NCBI RefSeq assembly: GCF_021654775.1
Contig: NZ_AP025343.1
Coordinates: forward strand, 2,075,501-2,139,500
DNA from: Paenibacillus azoreducens
GTDB taxonomy: Bacteria > Bacillota > Bacilli > Paenibacillales > Paenibacillaceae
Reading direction: 5' to 3'
Length of the DNA: 64,000 bases
A program made the position numbers and the translations under genes. Below the pieces are notes generated by a model that saw only the letters and a list, made by a program, of their open reading frames with translations, ran no database searches and had not been told where the DNA came from. Position 1 is the first letter of the stretch. Each line of letters starts with the position of its first letter. This document shows positions 1-9,157 of the stretch, in pieces.

Positions 1-701
<701 letters not shown>

Positions 702-772
702 GCCAGGGATCTTTTTTGCAAGTCCCAAAACAGCATTACAGGGTTAGTCCATGAAAGGGGGGAAAAGAGAAC

Positions 773-1108
773 ATGTTTAATATGTTTGAAAGCTTTGAAT
801 TGGCTGCGGATGCGACTCCAGCTGGGGGCGGCGGTCTTGTAGGTTTGATTCTGCCGCTTGTTTTGATGTTTGCGATCTTCTATTTCCTGCTGATTCGTCC
901 GCAACAAAAGAAACAAAAAAGCCGCAATTTGATGCTGGGCGCATTGAAAAAAGGCGATAAAGTGGTGACGATCGGCGGTCTTCACGGAACCATCATGGAA
1001 ATTACGGATGACGTCGTTGTGCTGCGGGTGAATGATGTAACCAAGCTGACATTTGACCGCAGTTCGATCAGTCATGCCAAAAGCAGTCCGGCTGAAAGCG
1101 AAAGCTAA
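773..1108 (+). CDS. yajC: Preprotein translocase accessory subunit YajC
   Basis: This 111-residue protein has one N-terminal membrane helix (about residues 20-42, LVGLILPLVLMFAIFYFLLI) followed by the family signature RPQQKKQK and a small cytosolic domain with KKGDKVVTIGG. YajC associates with SecDF and the SecYEG translocon; secD and secF lie about 4.6 kb downstream. The ATG at 773 is preceded by a purine-rich ribosome site (AAAGGGGGG). The C-terminal end is short and acidic. A strong bidirectional terminator follows at 1156. Confidence 0.95.
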   Translation: MFNMFESFELAADATPAGGGGLVGLILPLVLMFAIFYFLLIRPQQKKQKSRNLMLGALKKGDKVVTIGGLHGTIMEITDDVVVLRVNDVTKLTFDRSSISHAKSSPAESES

Positions 1109-1155
1109 ACCGAAGCTACATAAGTTGGCTTTGATTCTAACTATAGGTAATGATC

Positions 1156-1190
1156 AAAAAGGCAGCTTCCCCTGGGGAAGCTGCCTTTTT
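1156..1190. terminator. Bidirectional Rho-independent terminator
   Basis: Two perfectly complementary 17-base arms (A5-GGCAGCTTCCCC and its complement ending in T5) flank a single T. It lies between yajC on the plus strand and the PAP2 gene on the minus strand, and has a U-tract in both orientations. Confidence 0.85.
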
Positions 1191-1208
1191 GGCAATAAGA
1201 TGTTCTGA

Positions 1209-2051
1209 TTAAAAGCTATCAAACATTCTGCCGGACTGGCGAATCATATAACGATCCTTTTCTTTCAGAGAGAGCTTGGCAAACAAGATGCCGAGATTCG
1301 AAGCCAGAAGCCCCAGAATCGTACCTGCGACCATGTCCGTCAACCAGTGGATGCCCAAATAAAAGATGCTGAAGATAATAATAATGGCGCTGATCGTCGT
1401 GATGATCCCAAATCGGCGGTTACCCGACCGCAAACCTAAAACCATCAGGGTAACGGAAATGGATGTATGAAGACTTGGGAAGCAGTTGTCCAGACCGGAT
1501 AAAGGCCTGTACTCCTTTTCGAAATTCGAAAATACATCAAGCATCAAGAAGGAGACCCCCGAAGGCGGGTACGACCAAACTTCGTTGACCGGAAAAAAGA
1601 GATAAAACGGTATAGCAATAGTGTAGTTAATTATGATTGCAATACAGGTCGCGAGAACAAATACTTTATTTTGCTCGGAAATATATACGCCAATCGAAGC
1701 GACGAGCAGTGATTGAAACACGACGACATAGAAGAAAACAGAGACAGGCGTAATATAGCTGCTGTGGAAAAAGTCTTGCAAATTTTTTACAAAATGACCT
1801 TCAAGACCGAAAACCCAAGGCGTAAAGTCATAATGCAAATCGAGCATTTTCTCTACCTGCAATTCGTAACTATTGACCAGGAGAATACCTACCATAATGG
1901 CAAAGAACAGCAAAAATTTACGAGAGACAAGCAATTCCTTAATAAAAAGATAAGCTGCTTTTAACGGATTGCGGAGCGTACCCAGCCAAATCAATAAGAG
2001 AATCGTTATTCCTGAGGCAATGGATATGCTCAGCATGGATTGATATAGCAA
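1209..2051 (-). CDS. PAP2-superfamily membrane phosphatase
   Basis: This 280-residue protein has about six hydrophobic helices and the phosphatidic-acid-phosphatase type 2 motifs: CFPSLHTS near residues 187-194 (PSGH-type motif) and GIHWLTDMVAG near residues 240-250 (the SRxxxxxHxxxD-type motif, here with HxxxD). Such enzymes dephosphorylate lipid phosphates or, in the inositol-phosphotransferase-like branch, transfer head groups at the outer face of the membrane. The TTG start at 2051 is supported by AGAGGAGG about nine bases upstream. It faces yajC across a shared terminator. The substrate cannot be read from sequence. Confidence 0.85.
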   Translation of the reverse strand: MLYQSMLSISIASGITILLLIWLGTLRNPLKAAYLFIKELLVSRKFLLFFAIMVGILLVNSYELQVEKMLDLHYDFTPWVFGLEGHFVKNLQDFFHSSYITPVSVFFYVVVFQSLLVASIGVYISEQNKVFVLATCIAIIINYTIAIPFYLFFPVNEVWSYPPSGVSFLMLDVFSNFEKEYRPLSGLDNCFPSLHTSISVTLMVLGLRSGNRRFGIITTISAIIIIFSIFYLGIHWLTDMVAGTILGLLASNLGILFAKLSLKEKDRYMIRQSGRMFDSF

Positions 2052-2122
2052 ATTTGAAGAAGCCTCCTCTTGTAAGAATCAACTGGAATTAGTTTACCAC
2101 ATTTCAAGAGAAGAGACCTCTA

Positions 2123-2515
2123 TTAATTATTTTTCAGGTTTACACCGAACATGCCGCCAAGGGCTGCCGAAGCAAACACGGTACTAACAAGTACCAGGTC
2201 TCCGACGCGAAGATGGCTGTCCAGTGCGAGAAATCCGATCAGCATAATCATCAGACCGTATAAAATGCCGGTAACCCCGCCATTGTACCAGCCCCTTTTT
2301 CCCGATCGCTTGCCGGCAATCAGTCCGCCGAGGGCGGCTGCGATGGCATGAACTACATAAACGTAGCGGGAGAGGTTTTCCTCATTCATTCCGCTGGACC
2401 AGAGCAAAAGCGAGAGGACAAGCGCGCCGATCATCATCCAGAGGAAAGAATAATACAGTCCCGACAGGATCGGGTTGGTGATACGGAAAGAAAATACGCG
2501 CCGGATCATGTGCAT
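2123..2515 (-). CDS. TIGR04086-family four-helix membrane protein (YrzE-like)
   Basis: This 130-residue, very hydrophobic protein has four predicted membrane helices and a Gly-rich central segment (AAALGGLIAGKRSGKRGWYNGG), which I recognise as the TIGR04086 family (YrzE in B. subtilis). The family is of unknown function and is usually found beside yajC/secDF in Bacillota, as here. The ATG at 2515 has AAGGGGGT upstream. It is on the minus strand with the PAP2 gene but separated by 71 bp. Confidence 0.85.
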   Translation of the reverse strand: MHMIRRVFSFRITNPILSGLYYSFLWMMIGALVLSLLLWSSGMNEENLSRYVYVVHAIAAALGGLIAGKRSGKRGWYNGGVTGILYGLMIMLIGFLALDSHLRVGDLVLVSTVFASAALGGMFGVNLKNN

Positions 2516-2701
2516 AACTAGAACCCCCTTAATATAATCCTTATTCCTTAAGTTATTGTAAATCTATGTCCAAGCCTTACCGGGTAGTACAAGTAATTTT
2601 CTAATCGCTATACCGCTGCGGAAGTGCATGGGAAAATTGGAAAACGGCCAAAATATCAGCATAAGTTTCCGCGAAAGAAGACGAGAAAGGAAGTTGGCCA
2701 T

Positions 2702-3457
2702 ATGACGTCGCATGTACTGATCATCGTTTTTCGTACCGTACTCATGTATTTCGTCATTTATTTAACGCTTAGGATTATGGGTAAGAGGGAAATCGGCAAA
2801 TTATCCATTTTCGATCTCGTCATATCCATCATGATTGCAGAGATTGGCGTATTCGTGTTGGAGGATATCATGCGCCCGATCTCTGACGGCATTGTTCCAA
2901 TGGTCACACTCGTCATCATCCAACTCTCCATCGCTTATATCAGCTTAAAGAGCAGAAAAATTCGCTTGTTATTTGAGGGAAAGCCGAGCATTCTGGTATC
3001 GGACGGCAAATTGCATCGGGGTGAAATGAAAAAACAGCGCTATAATCTGGATGATCTGCTGCAGCAGCTGCGCGGGCAAAACATTAAAAATATTGCCGAT
3101 GTGGAATTTGCCATCCTGGAGAATTCTGGACAGCTTACAGTCATTCCTAAATCCAAATCCGAAACGAATCGGAACCCTTCCGCACGCCTGCATCCTGAAG
3201 TAGAGTTAGGATATAAAGCGCAATTCAAGCCCAAATCGAGAAAAAAAGTGCTCGTTCCGGCCGGATCGTTCAGCTACAGCACGCTTCCTATTCCGCTGAT
3301 TATGGATGGGATTGTGCAGGATGACAACTTGCGCCTTCTGAAAAAAAACCGCTTCTGGCTAAAAAACCAAATTCAAAAACGGGGCGCCGCCGAGTTTAAG
3401 GATGTTTTTTTATGCTCCATTGATCATCAGGGCAGGGTGTATGTCGACCGGAAATAA
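2702..3457 (+). CDS. DUF421 (YetF-like) membrane protein
   Basis: This 251-residue protein of the DUF421/YetF family has three N-terminal membrane helices (about residues 3-23, 37-55, 62-82) with the linker RIMGKREIGKLSIFD typical of the family, then a soluble alpha/beta domain (MKKQRYNLDDLLQQLRGQNI). A longer frame opens at 2624, but the ATG at 2702 is chosen because GAAAGGAAG lies just upstream and the extra 26 residues are basic and unlike the family. Molecular role unknown; related proteins are sporulation-linked in Bacillus. It converges on spoVB with only 10 bp between stop codons. Confidence 0.85.
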   Translation: MTSHVLIIVFRTVLMYFVIYLTLRIMGKREIGKLSIFDLVISIMIAEIGVFVLEDIMRPISDGIVPMVTLVIIQLSIAYISLKSRKIRLLFEGKPSILVSDGKLHRGEMKKQRYNLDDLLQQLRGQNIKNIADVEFAILENSGQLTVIPKSKSETNRNPSARLHPEVELGYKAQFKPKSRKKVLVPAGSFSYSTLPIPLIMDGIVQDDNLRLLKKNRFWLKNQIQKRGAAEFKDVFLCSIDHQGRVYVDRK

Positions 3458-3467
3458 TCAGTGATTT

Positions 3468-5072
3468 TCATGCCGCTGGATTTCGGGGTTCGTCGGATGG
3501 GCCAAACCATCTGCCGATCACGGGCACTCTTCTGAGGTCGCGCGGCGAAACCAGCTTGATCGCAAAGACACTAATCAAAAAACCAACGACACCGGCCAGA
3601 AGTGCCGCGAAGAATTGAAACCAGCTGACATTGTTAAAAGGCAAATAACGGTAGGCATAGGTTGTTATCGCTGCCATGATGATCATGGCGCACGCAAGCT
3701 TCAGCATGTCAATCAGCTTGAAGCGGTACGCAAGCAGGCGGCTGACGCTGTAGCCGTGCATAACGGTGACGATAATACTGTTAGCGATAATGGCGATGAC
3801 GGCGCCGTAAATCCCGTATTGAGGCTGCGAGGATAGGTACCAGATCAGAAAAAGTTTGGTCGATGCGCCAACCAGCATGTTAAACAGTGCTCTACCCGGC
3901 CGATCCAATGCCTGCAGCGCTGCCTGCAGCGGAGCCTGTACATATAGAAAAAGCGCAAACGGGGCGAGCATGCGCAGCATTCCCGAGATTTCCGTATTGT
4001 TGTACAGCAGCCCGCACAGCGGTTCGGCCAGCACATACATAACGACGGCAAAAGGTGCGCCGGTAACCAGGGCCAGACGGATGGTTTGATTCATCCGCTT
4101 GTGAATGGTGATCCGGTCTTTGCGGGCGGCCGCTTCGGACAATGACGGAACCAGGGAGACTGCCAGGGATGAGGTCAACGCCCCGGGCAAAAGCAAAACG
4201 GGAATGATCATGCCCTGCAGGGCGCCGTACTGCGCCGTGGCTACGGATGTCGCGATCCCGGCGATCGCAAGGCTTTGGGCGGTAATGATGGATTCAAACA
4301 GATAGGAGAAAGAACCGACGAGTTTGCCTGCCGTGACGGGGACGGTAATGTTCATCAGACGGTAAAACAGACCGCGTTTTTCCAGGGCGCTGCGTTTTGC
4401 TTGATCCGCCGCCTCGGAAGGCAAATGCCGTTCTTTACGGAATTGCCACAGCAGGGCAAGCAGTCCGAAAAACTCGCCTGCCGTTACCCCAAGCATGGCC
4501 CCGGCTGCGGCAAAAGCAAGTCCCTTTGGCAGCAGCAAATACGAAAACCATAACATGCATACGATTCTGGCCAGGGTTTCGATGATAGAAGAAGAGGCGG
4601 AAGGAATCATATTTTGTTTGCCCTGAAAGTACCCCCTGTACACGGATGATACCGCTACGATGACAAGCATCGGACTCATGCTGATAAAGGTGTAATATAC
4701 GCGCGAATCCGTCAAAATATTTTGCGTGACCCATGGGGATAGCCAAATGGAGAGCATCATAAACAGAATTCCCAAGCCGACCGTCAGGATAAGGCTGACC
4801 CGGAGGACGAAAGCCGAATTTTGCGGCTTGTTCTCCGTCTCGGCTTCGGATACCAGCTTGGCCACCGCAAGCGGAATGCCACCTGTGATTACGGTGACCA
4901 GCACCAGAAAAAAGGGATAACCCAGCTGGTAAATGCCGACACCTTCGGCTCCGATGATCCGGGGCAGGGCGATCCGCGGAATAAAACCCAGGATCCGGTT
5001 AACGATTCCGGCTGCAAGCAAAATCATCGTGCCTTGAATAAACGTCTGTTTTTTAGGCGTTAGCTTGTTCAA
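3468..5072 (-). CDS. spoVB: Stage V sporulation protein B, MOP-superfamily lipid flippase
   Basis: This protein of about 534 residues has 13-14 hydrophobic helices and belongs to the polysaccharide-biosynthesis/MurJ-type (MOP) exporters. The N-terminus KKQTFIQGTMILLAAGIVNRILGF closely resembles B. subtilis SpoVB (518 aa), which moves lipid-linked peptidoglycan precursors for spore cortex synthesis. The open frame reaches 5165, but the TTG at 5072 has an AGAGGGAG ribosome site about nine bases upstream and matches the family N-terminus. Neighbouring comN and secDF match the Bacillus order. It implies a spore former. YkvU-like paralogues are the main alternative. Confidence 0.87.
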   Translation of the reverse strand: MNKLTPKKQTFIQGTMILLAAGIVNRILGFIPRIALPRIIGAEGVGIYQLGYPFFLVLVTVITGGIPLAVAKLVSEAETENKPQNSAFVLRVSLILTVGLGILFMMLSIWLSPWVTQNILTDSRVYYTFISMSPMLVIVAVSSVYRGYFQGKQNMIPSASSSIIETLARIVCMLWFSYLLLPKGLAFAAAGAMLGVTAGEFFGLLALLWQFRKERHLPSEAADQAKRSALEKRGLFYRLMNITVPVTAGKLVGSFSYLFESIITAQSLAIAGIATSVATAQYGALQGMIIPVLLLPGALTSSLAVSLVPSLSEAAARKDRITIHKRMNQTIRLALVTGAPFAVVMYVLAEPLCGLLYNNTEISGMLRMLAPFALFLYVQAPLQAALQALDRPGRALFNMLVGASTKLFLIWYLSSQPQYGIYGAVIAIIANSIIVTVMHGYSVSRLLAYRFKLIDMLKLACAMIIMAAITTYAYRYLPFNNVSWFQFFAALLAGVVGFLISVFAIKLVSPRDLRRVPVIGRWFGPSDEPRNPAA

Positions 5073-5284
5073 TTGTCCACTCCCTCTTCCATGTCGAAGC
5101 TCTGCTGCAACAGCAATTGTGACAGACCTTTTGTATATATGGATATGCTCTACTCGTCCATTCATACCACGGACTTTTTACAGCAGAACATTTGTGGGAA
5201 AAGAAGGAATAGGGGCCGTGAAGGGCGAATGTAGATTATACTAGACTTGAGAGTGACATCAGGCAAGCAGAGAGGAGGCTACAC

Positions 5285-5545
5285 ATGGTGGGCCCGGAGC
5301 AGATGAGTGAAAGCGAAATTGACGCCGTGATCGAGGCTTTATGCCAAAGCAAGGCGGAGGAATTCAGACTTGTCGGATATGAGTATGTCACCAGCAAAGA
5401 CGTTTGGAAATGCATCAGCAGCAAATACGAAAAGGAAGGAATTCCTCCACTCTACAAACTGGTTAACGATATTCTCTCGCTTAAGGCGTTGACGTTTATG
5501 AACTATATGACAATATCTGCATATAAAGGTTCCTCTTTCGATTAA
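5285..5545 (+). CDS. comN: Post-transcriptional regulator ComN
   Basis: This 86-residue protein matches the ComN (YrzD) family; the body KSKAEEFRLVGYEYVTSKDVWKCI and the ending with LVNDILSLKALTFMNYMT are characteristic. In B. subtilis ComN promotes comE mRNA accumulation and binds the DivIVA pole protein. It lies between spoVB and secD as in Bacillus. The ATG is preceded by AGAGAGGAGG. A terminator hairpin begins inside the last codons. Whether it controls competence here is inference. Confidence 0.88.
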   Translation: MVGPEQMSESEIDAVIEALCQSKAEEFRLVGYEYVTSKDVWKCISSKYEKEGIPPLYKLVNDILSLKALTFMNYMTISAYKGSSFD

Positions 5546-5562
5546 GGAAGAGGAACCTTTTC
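5525..5562 (+). terminator. Terminator overlapping the comN stop codon
   Basis: The inverted repeat AAAGGTTCCTCTT / AAGAGGAACCTTT with a short loop is followed by TTTTC. The left arm lies within the last comN codons. It separates comN from the secD promoter. Confidence 0.8.
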
Positions 5563-5622
5563 TGGTCGGCCTATGCAGGAGGAAAAGACAGGGAAATCAA
5601 AAAACCGACAAATATTGATAAA

Positions 5623-5651
5623 TTGACTGCCTTTTGACGCATGGCTATAAT
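5623..5651 (+). promoter_or_regulatory. SigA-type promoter of secDF
   Basis: TTGACT (5623-5628), a 17-base spacer and a perfect TATAAT (5646-5651) lie 37 bases before the secD ATG. The upstream TTG at 5634, which opens the longest frame, falls inside this promoter and so cannot be the start. Confidence 0.85.
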
Positions 5652-5687
5652 AGGAATATTGAGAACGAAAGGGGAACTAGGAACGGC

Positions 5688-6959
5688 ATGAAAAGAATCG
5701 CTACTTTCATTATCGTCGTGCTCGTTGCGACGGGGATCATGGCTTGGTCCACGCCGGGATTACTCGACAGTGTCCGGTTAGGCCTTGATCTTAAGGGAGG
5801 CTTCGAGATTTTATATGAGGCGACTCCGCTTGAACCGGGACAAAGTGTTACAAAGCAGTCCCTTACGCGTACGGCGGAAAGTTTGGAAAAAAGAGCGAAT
5901 GCGCTCGGCACCAGCGAACCTGAAGTCACCACAGAAGGCACCAACCGGATTCGCCTTAAACTCGCAGGTGTAACAAACGAAGCCGAAGTCAGAAAAAAAA
6001 TGAAGGAACCGGCAGTGTTGACTTTCCGCAGCGCAGACGGCTGTAAGGTGCCTGAAAAGAACGCTACGGAAAAAGATATATATTGCAAGGTGGAACTTGT
6101 CGGAAGCGACTTTGTCGAGAACGGGGCCGCTGTTGGTTACGACCAGTTGAACCGTCCTGTTATCGATATTAAAGTCAAGGACAAAAAGAAATTCGCCGAT
6201 GTCACCAAACGTTTGGTTGGACAAAACCTCGCGATTTTCCTCGATGAAACGATGCTTTCGGATCCGCGAGTCCAACAAGAGCTGACAGACGGAAAAGCGC
6301 AGATTACAGGCAGCTACACCTTAGATGAGGCCAAGCAGATCCGCGATACGATCAATCTCGGCGCTTTGCCTTTGAAACTGACGGAAAAATACTCGCAAAG
6401 CGTAGGCGCGACACTTGGTAAACAGTCGCTTGAGAAAACGATCGAAGCCGGGATTATCGGCTCCATCGTCATTTTAGTGTTTATGATCGGGATGTACCGT
6501 TTGCCTGGCATAATTGCAAGCTTTGGTCTGATCGTTCATACATGGCTGCTTATTCTCGTATTTGTATGGGCCGACTTTACGCTGACGCTGCCAGGGATAG
6601 CCGCGTTTATTCTCGGGGTCGGGATGGCAGTCGATGCGAACATCATTACCAATGAACGGATCAGGGAGGAATTCCGCAACGGCAAAAGCGTTATGTCGTC
6701 GGTTAAAGCGGGCAACAAATCTTCCTTGCGCACGATTCTCGATTCGAATATTACGACGATTATCGTCGGTGCGGTCATGTTCGCTTTCGGAACAGGCGCT
6801 GTCAAAGGTTTCGCGCTCGTGCTGATCGTCGAAATCCTGTTGAGTATCTTGACCAACGTGTATTTCACCCACTTCCTGCTAGGTCTGTTGGTTAAGGCAG
6901 GACTGCTTAAAAAACCGAAGCAGTTCGGGGTAAAGGAGAGTGAAATCAATGCACTTTAA
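5688..6959 (+). CDS. secD: Protein translocase subunit SecD
   Basis: SecD is part of the proton-driven SecDF motor that helps pull proteins across the membrane after SecA/SecYEG. The 423-residue protein has an N-terminal helix, the signature GLDLKGGFE near residue 33, an external P1-like domain, and a C-terminal RND-type five-helix bundle including GIAAFILGVGMAVDANIITNERIREE. ATG 5688 was chosen because a promoter sits upstream and GAAAGGGGA precedes it. secD and secF are separate genes here (fused in B. subtilis) and overlap by 11 bp, suggesting translational coupling. Confidence 0.96.
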   Translation: MKRIATFIIVVLVATGIMAWSTPGLLDSVRLGLDLKGGFEILYEATPLEPGQSVTKQSLTRTAESLEKRANALGTSEPEVTTEGTNRIRLKLAGVTNEAEVRKKMKEPAVLTFRSADGCKVPEKNATEKDIYCKVELVGSDFVENGAAVGYDQLNRPVIDIKVKDKKKFADVTKRLVGQNLAIFLDETMLSDPRVQQELTDGKAQITGSYTLDEAKQIRDTINLGALPLKLTEKYSQSVGATLGKQSLEKTIEAGIIGSIVILVFMIGMYRLPGIIASFGLIVHTWLLILVFVWADFTLTLPGIAAFILGVGMAVDANIITNERIREEFRNGKSVMSSVKAGNKSSLRTILDSNITTIIVGAVMFAFGTGAVKGFALVLIVEILLSILTNVYFTHFLLGLLVKAGLLKKPKQFGVKESEINAL

Positions 6960-7854
6960 AAAGGAATTTGACTTTGTAAAGCTGAGCAAATATGCGTATA
7001 TCTTCTCGATCGCACTTACGATTGCGGGGATTATCGCCCTTGCCGCTTTCGGTTTGAACTACGGCGTTGATTTCCAGGCAGGCTCGAACGTGGACGTGAA
7101 GCTTTCCAAAACCCTGACGAAAGCCGATATAGAACCGGTGCTTGACAAGATTGGAATTGCCAAAGATGCAACGATCTCCCCAGGGGAGAATCGGATGGGT
7201 ATCCGCTTCACGAAAGTATTAACCGAGGACCAGGATGAACAGCTCAAAGCCGCTCTGCTTAAATTGGATGGCAAGTCTTCCATGGAAGTGAACACTGTCG
7301 ATCCGGAAATGGCGAAGGAACTCGGGCGAAACGCTATCTATTCCGTTCTCATATCCTGTATCGGGATTATCATATACGTAAGTATCCGGTTTGAATGGCG
7401 TTTTGCCGTGGCCGCCATCATCGCGCTGCTGCATGACGCGTTTATGGTTGTAGCCGTCTTCTCCATCTTCCGGTTGGAGGTCAGCCTGACTTTCATTGTC
7501 GCTGTGCTGACGATCATCGGTTACTCGATCAACGATACGATCGTTATCTTCGACCGTATTCGCGAGAACTTGCGTTTCGGCAAGCAAAAAACACGTGAGG
7601 ACCTGACGAACCTGCTCAACCACAGTGTCAATCAGATGCTGATGCGTTCCTTGTATACGGCATTTACCGTATTCATTGCAGCCTTCTTTCTGTTCCTTTT
7701 CGGGGGAGAATCGATCAAAATGTTCTCGCTCGCCATGGTTATCGGCCTGATCTTCGGGGCTTACTCCTCGATCTTCATCGCCAGCCCGCTGTGGTTGTTC
7801 TTTAAACACAAGCAAAAACCTAACCGGAAAGCGGTCAAGCCTTCCAAAGCGTAA
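6949..7854 (+). CDS. secF: Protein translocase subunit SecF
   Basis: This 301-residue partner of SecD has the motif GVDFQAGSN near residue 35, an external domain and a C-terminal helix bundle with TIIGYSINDTIVIFDRIRENLR. The ATG at 6949 is preferred over GTG 6940 because AAAGGAG (6932-6938) is then about ten bases away. The gene starts inside the secD end. A GC-rich hairpin follows at 7874. Confidence 0.96.
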   Translation: MHFKKEFDFVKLSKYAYIFSIALTIAGIIALAAFGLNYGVDFQAGSNVDVKLSKTLTKADIEPVLDKIGIAKDATISPGENRMGIRFTKVLTEDQDEQLKAALLKLDGKSSMEVNTVDPEMAKELGRNAIYSVLISCIGIIIYVSIRFEWRFAVAAIIALLHDAFMVVAVFSIFRLEVSLTFIVAVLTIIGYSINDTIVIFDRIRENLRFGKQKTREDLTNLLNHSVNQMLMRSLYTAFTVFIAAFFLFLFGGESIKMFSLAMVIGLIFGAYSSIFIASPLWLFFKHKQKPNRKAVKPSKA

Positions 7855-7873
7855 GGCAAGCTGTACTACGGGT

Positions 7874-7903
7874 GAAAGCCGCGTCTTCTGCGACGCGGCT
7901 TTC
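7874..7903 (+). terminator. Probable terminator of secDF
   Basis: GAAAGCCGCGTC and GACGCGGCTTTC form a 12-bp stem with a six-base loop, 20 bases after secF. The U-tract is poor (TTTCAATCT), so termination may be partial. Confidence 0.55.
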
Positions 7904-8046
7904 AATCTGATCAAGAACTTTTCATGTGAATCTCATCCACAGCTCACTCATCTCGAAAACACGGATGTAAGGGATCGAAAGGCGGCAGTTGCATCCATTT
8001 CAAAGAATAGAATCGGCATGCTGGGCCTGCCGGAGAGGAGGCAAAC

Positions 8047-9003
8047 ATGAGCAATCAACGTTCACATTCTTCCGATACCGTCACCTGGACGGGGATGATC
8101 GGCGACTTGTCGCTTGCTGTTTTTAAAGGCGGGGTAGGATATTTCACTGGCAGCAAGGCTTTGCTGGGCGACGCCTTGCATTCTGCCTCCGATGCTGTGT
8201 CCGCTTTGAACCGGCTTATCCCTAGGCGCTCGTCTTTGAAAGGGAAAGGGAAAAGCAAACGTCCAACCCGGCCGTACAAGACAGAACCTGTGTTTGCAAT
8301 TATTTTTGCGGTGCTAGTTCTGATGGGAGGGCTGCAAATCGCAGTCGCTTCAATCAGGGATATCGCTTCAGGGAACATTCGCATACCAAGGCAATTTGCT
8401 CTGATTGCTATTTTTATGTCTTTGGCTGTCAAAGAAGCCATTTTCCAGTTTCAATATCATTATTCGAAAAAGCAGGGGGATGGGCGGCATACGGCTTACG
8501 CTGAAGAGCATCGTTTCAGCTTGTATTCCTCATTGATCGTATGCATCGGCGTATTTCTGTCCGTGGCCGGAGATACCTTTGGGTGGAAAGCAATGACCTA
8601 TATGGATCCGGTTGCTGCTTTGGTCGTAGCGGGTTTGGTGCTCCGGAAAGGGTATCTATTGATCATGAATTCGTTATACGGCTCGCTTGCTTCCGAAACG
8701 GAGCAGGAGGATGCCATCAGCTTTATCGAGACGGTTCAGCGGGTGCACGGGATTATTACCGTTGATGACCTGAAGACCAGGGAGCAGGGGCATTATATCA
8801 CAGTGGACCTCAAGATTAGCGTAAATCCACGGATTACTGTTCTTGAAGCGAATGAGATCGCCGAACGGGCTAAAAAATTGCTGATGAACCGCTTTGTGCA
8901 TGTTAGTGACGTGAAAATTCAAGTCGTTCCTTATGATCCCGGTTATCCGTACAAAACCAATCATCAGCTTGCGGATAACGATATGCCGACACTGATTCAA
9001 TAG
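8047..9003 (+). CDS. Cation diffusion facilitator (CDF) metal transporter
   Basis: This 318-residue protein has the CDF architecture: six helices and a C-terminal metallo-chaperone-like domain (residues about 215-300, with VHGIITVDDLKTREQGHYITVDLKI). The helix II metal motif is KALLGDALHSASDA, typical of Zn/Mn/Fe-exporting CDFs. A basic loop (RRSSLKGKGKSKRPTRPYK) lies between helices II and III. ATG 8047 has GGAGAGGAGG upstream. It would act in the plasma membrane as a proton-coupled divalent cation exporter; the metal is not determinable. In B. subtilis a CDF gene (yrvC/yrvD vicinity) is recalled near secDF, but this is not certain. Confidence 0.88.
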   Translation: MSNQRSHSSDTVTWTGMIGDLSLAVFKGGVGYFTGSKALLGDALHSASDAVSALNRLIPRRSSLKGKGKSKRPTRPYKTEPVFAIIFAVLVLMGGLQIAVASIRDIASGNIRIPRQFALIAIFMSLAVKEAIFQFQYHYSKKQGDGRHTAYAEEHRFSLYSSLIVCIGVFLSVAGDTFGWKAMTYMDPVAALVVAGLVLRKGYLLIMNSLYGSLASETEQEDAISFIETVQRVHGIITVDDLKTREQGHYITVDLKISVNPRITVLEANEIAERAKKLLMNRFVHVSDVKIQVVPYDPGYPYKTNHQLADNDMPTLIQ

Positions 9004-9024
9004 TTTTTTAGGGAATGCAAGTTT

Positions 9025-9131
9025 GTCAGCGCGATCAAAAAATAATAGACCATTCGATTTCCGAAAGTAGCCGTAATGACGGGCATTTTCCGTGCGAATC
9101 TGATTCACGATTTTTTTTGATCGCGCCTGAC
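9025..9131 (+). repeat. Long imperfect inverted repeat upstream of recJ
   Basis: The arm at 9025-9043 (GTCAGCGCGATC followed by six A and a T) is complementary, with one bulge, to 9110-9131 (A, eight T, GATCGCGCCTGAC). The arms enclose about 66 bases. The right arm ends 26 bases before the recJ start. It fills the 154-bp gap between the CDF gene and recJ and could terminate the former or structure the recJ leader. Confidence 0.6.
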
Positions 9132-9157
9132 GGGCAGGGAAAGAAAGGTGAAGACGA

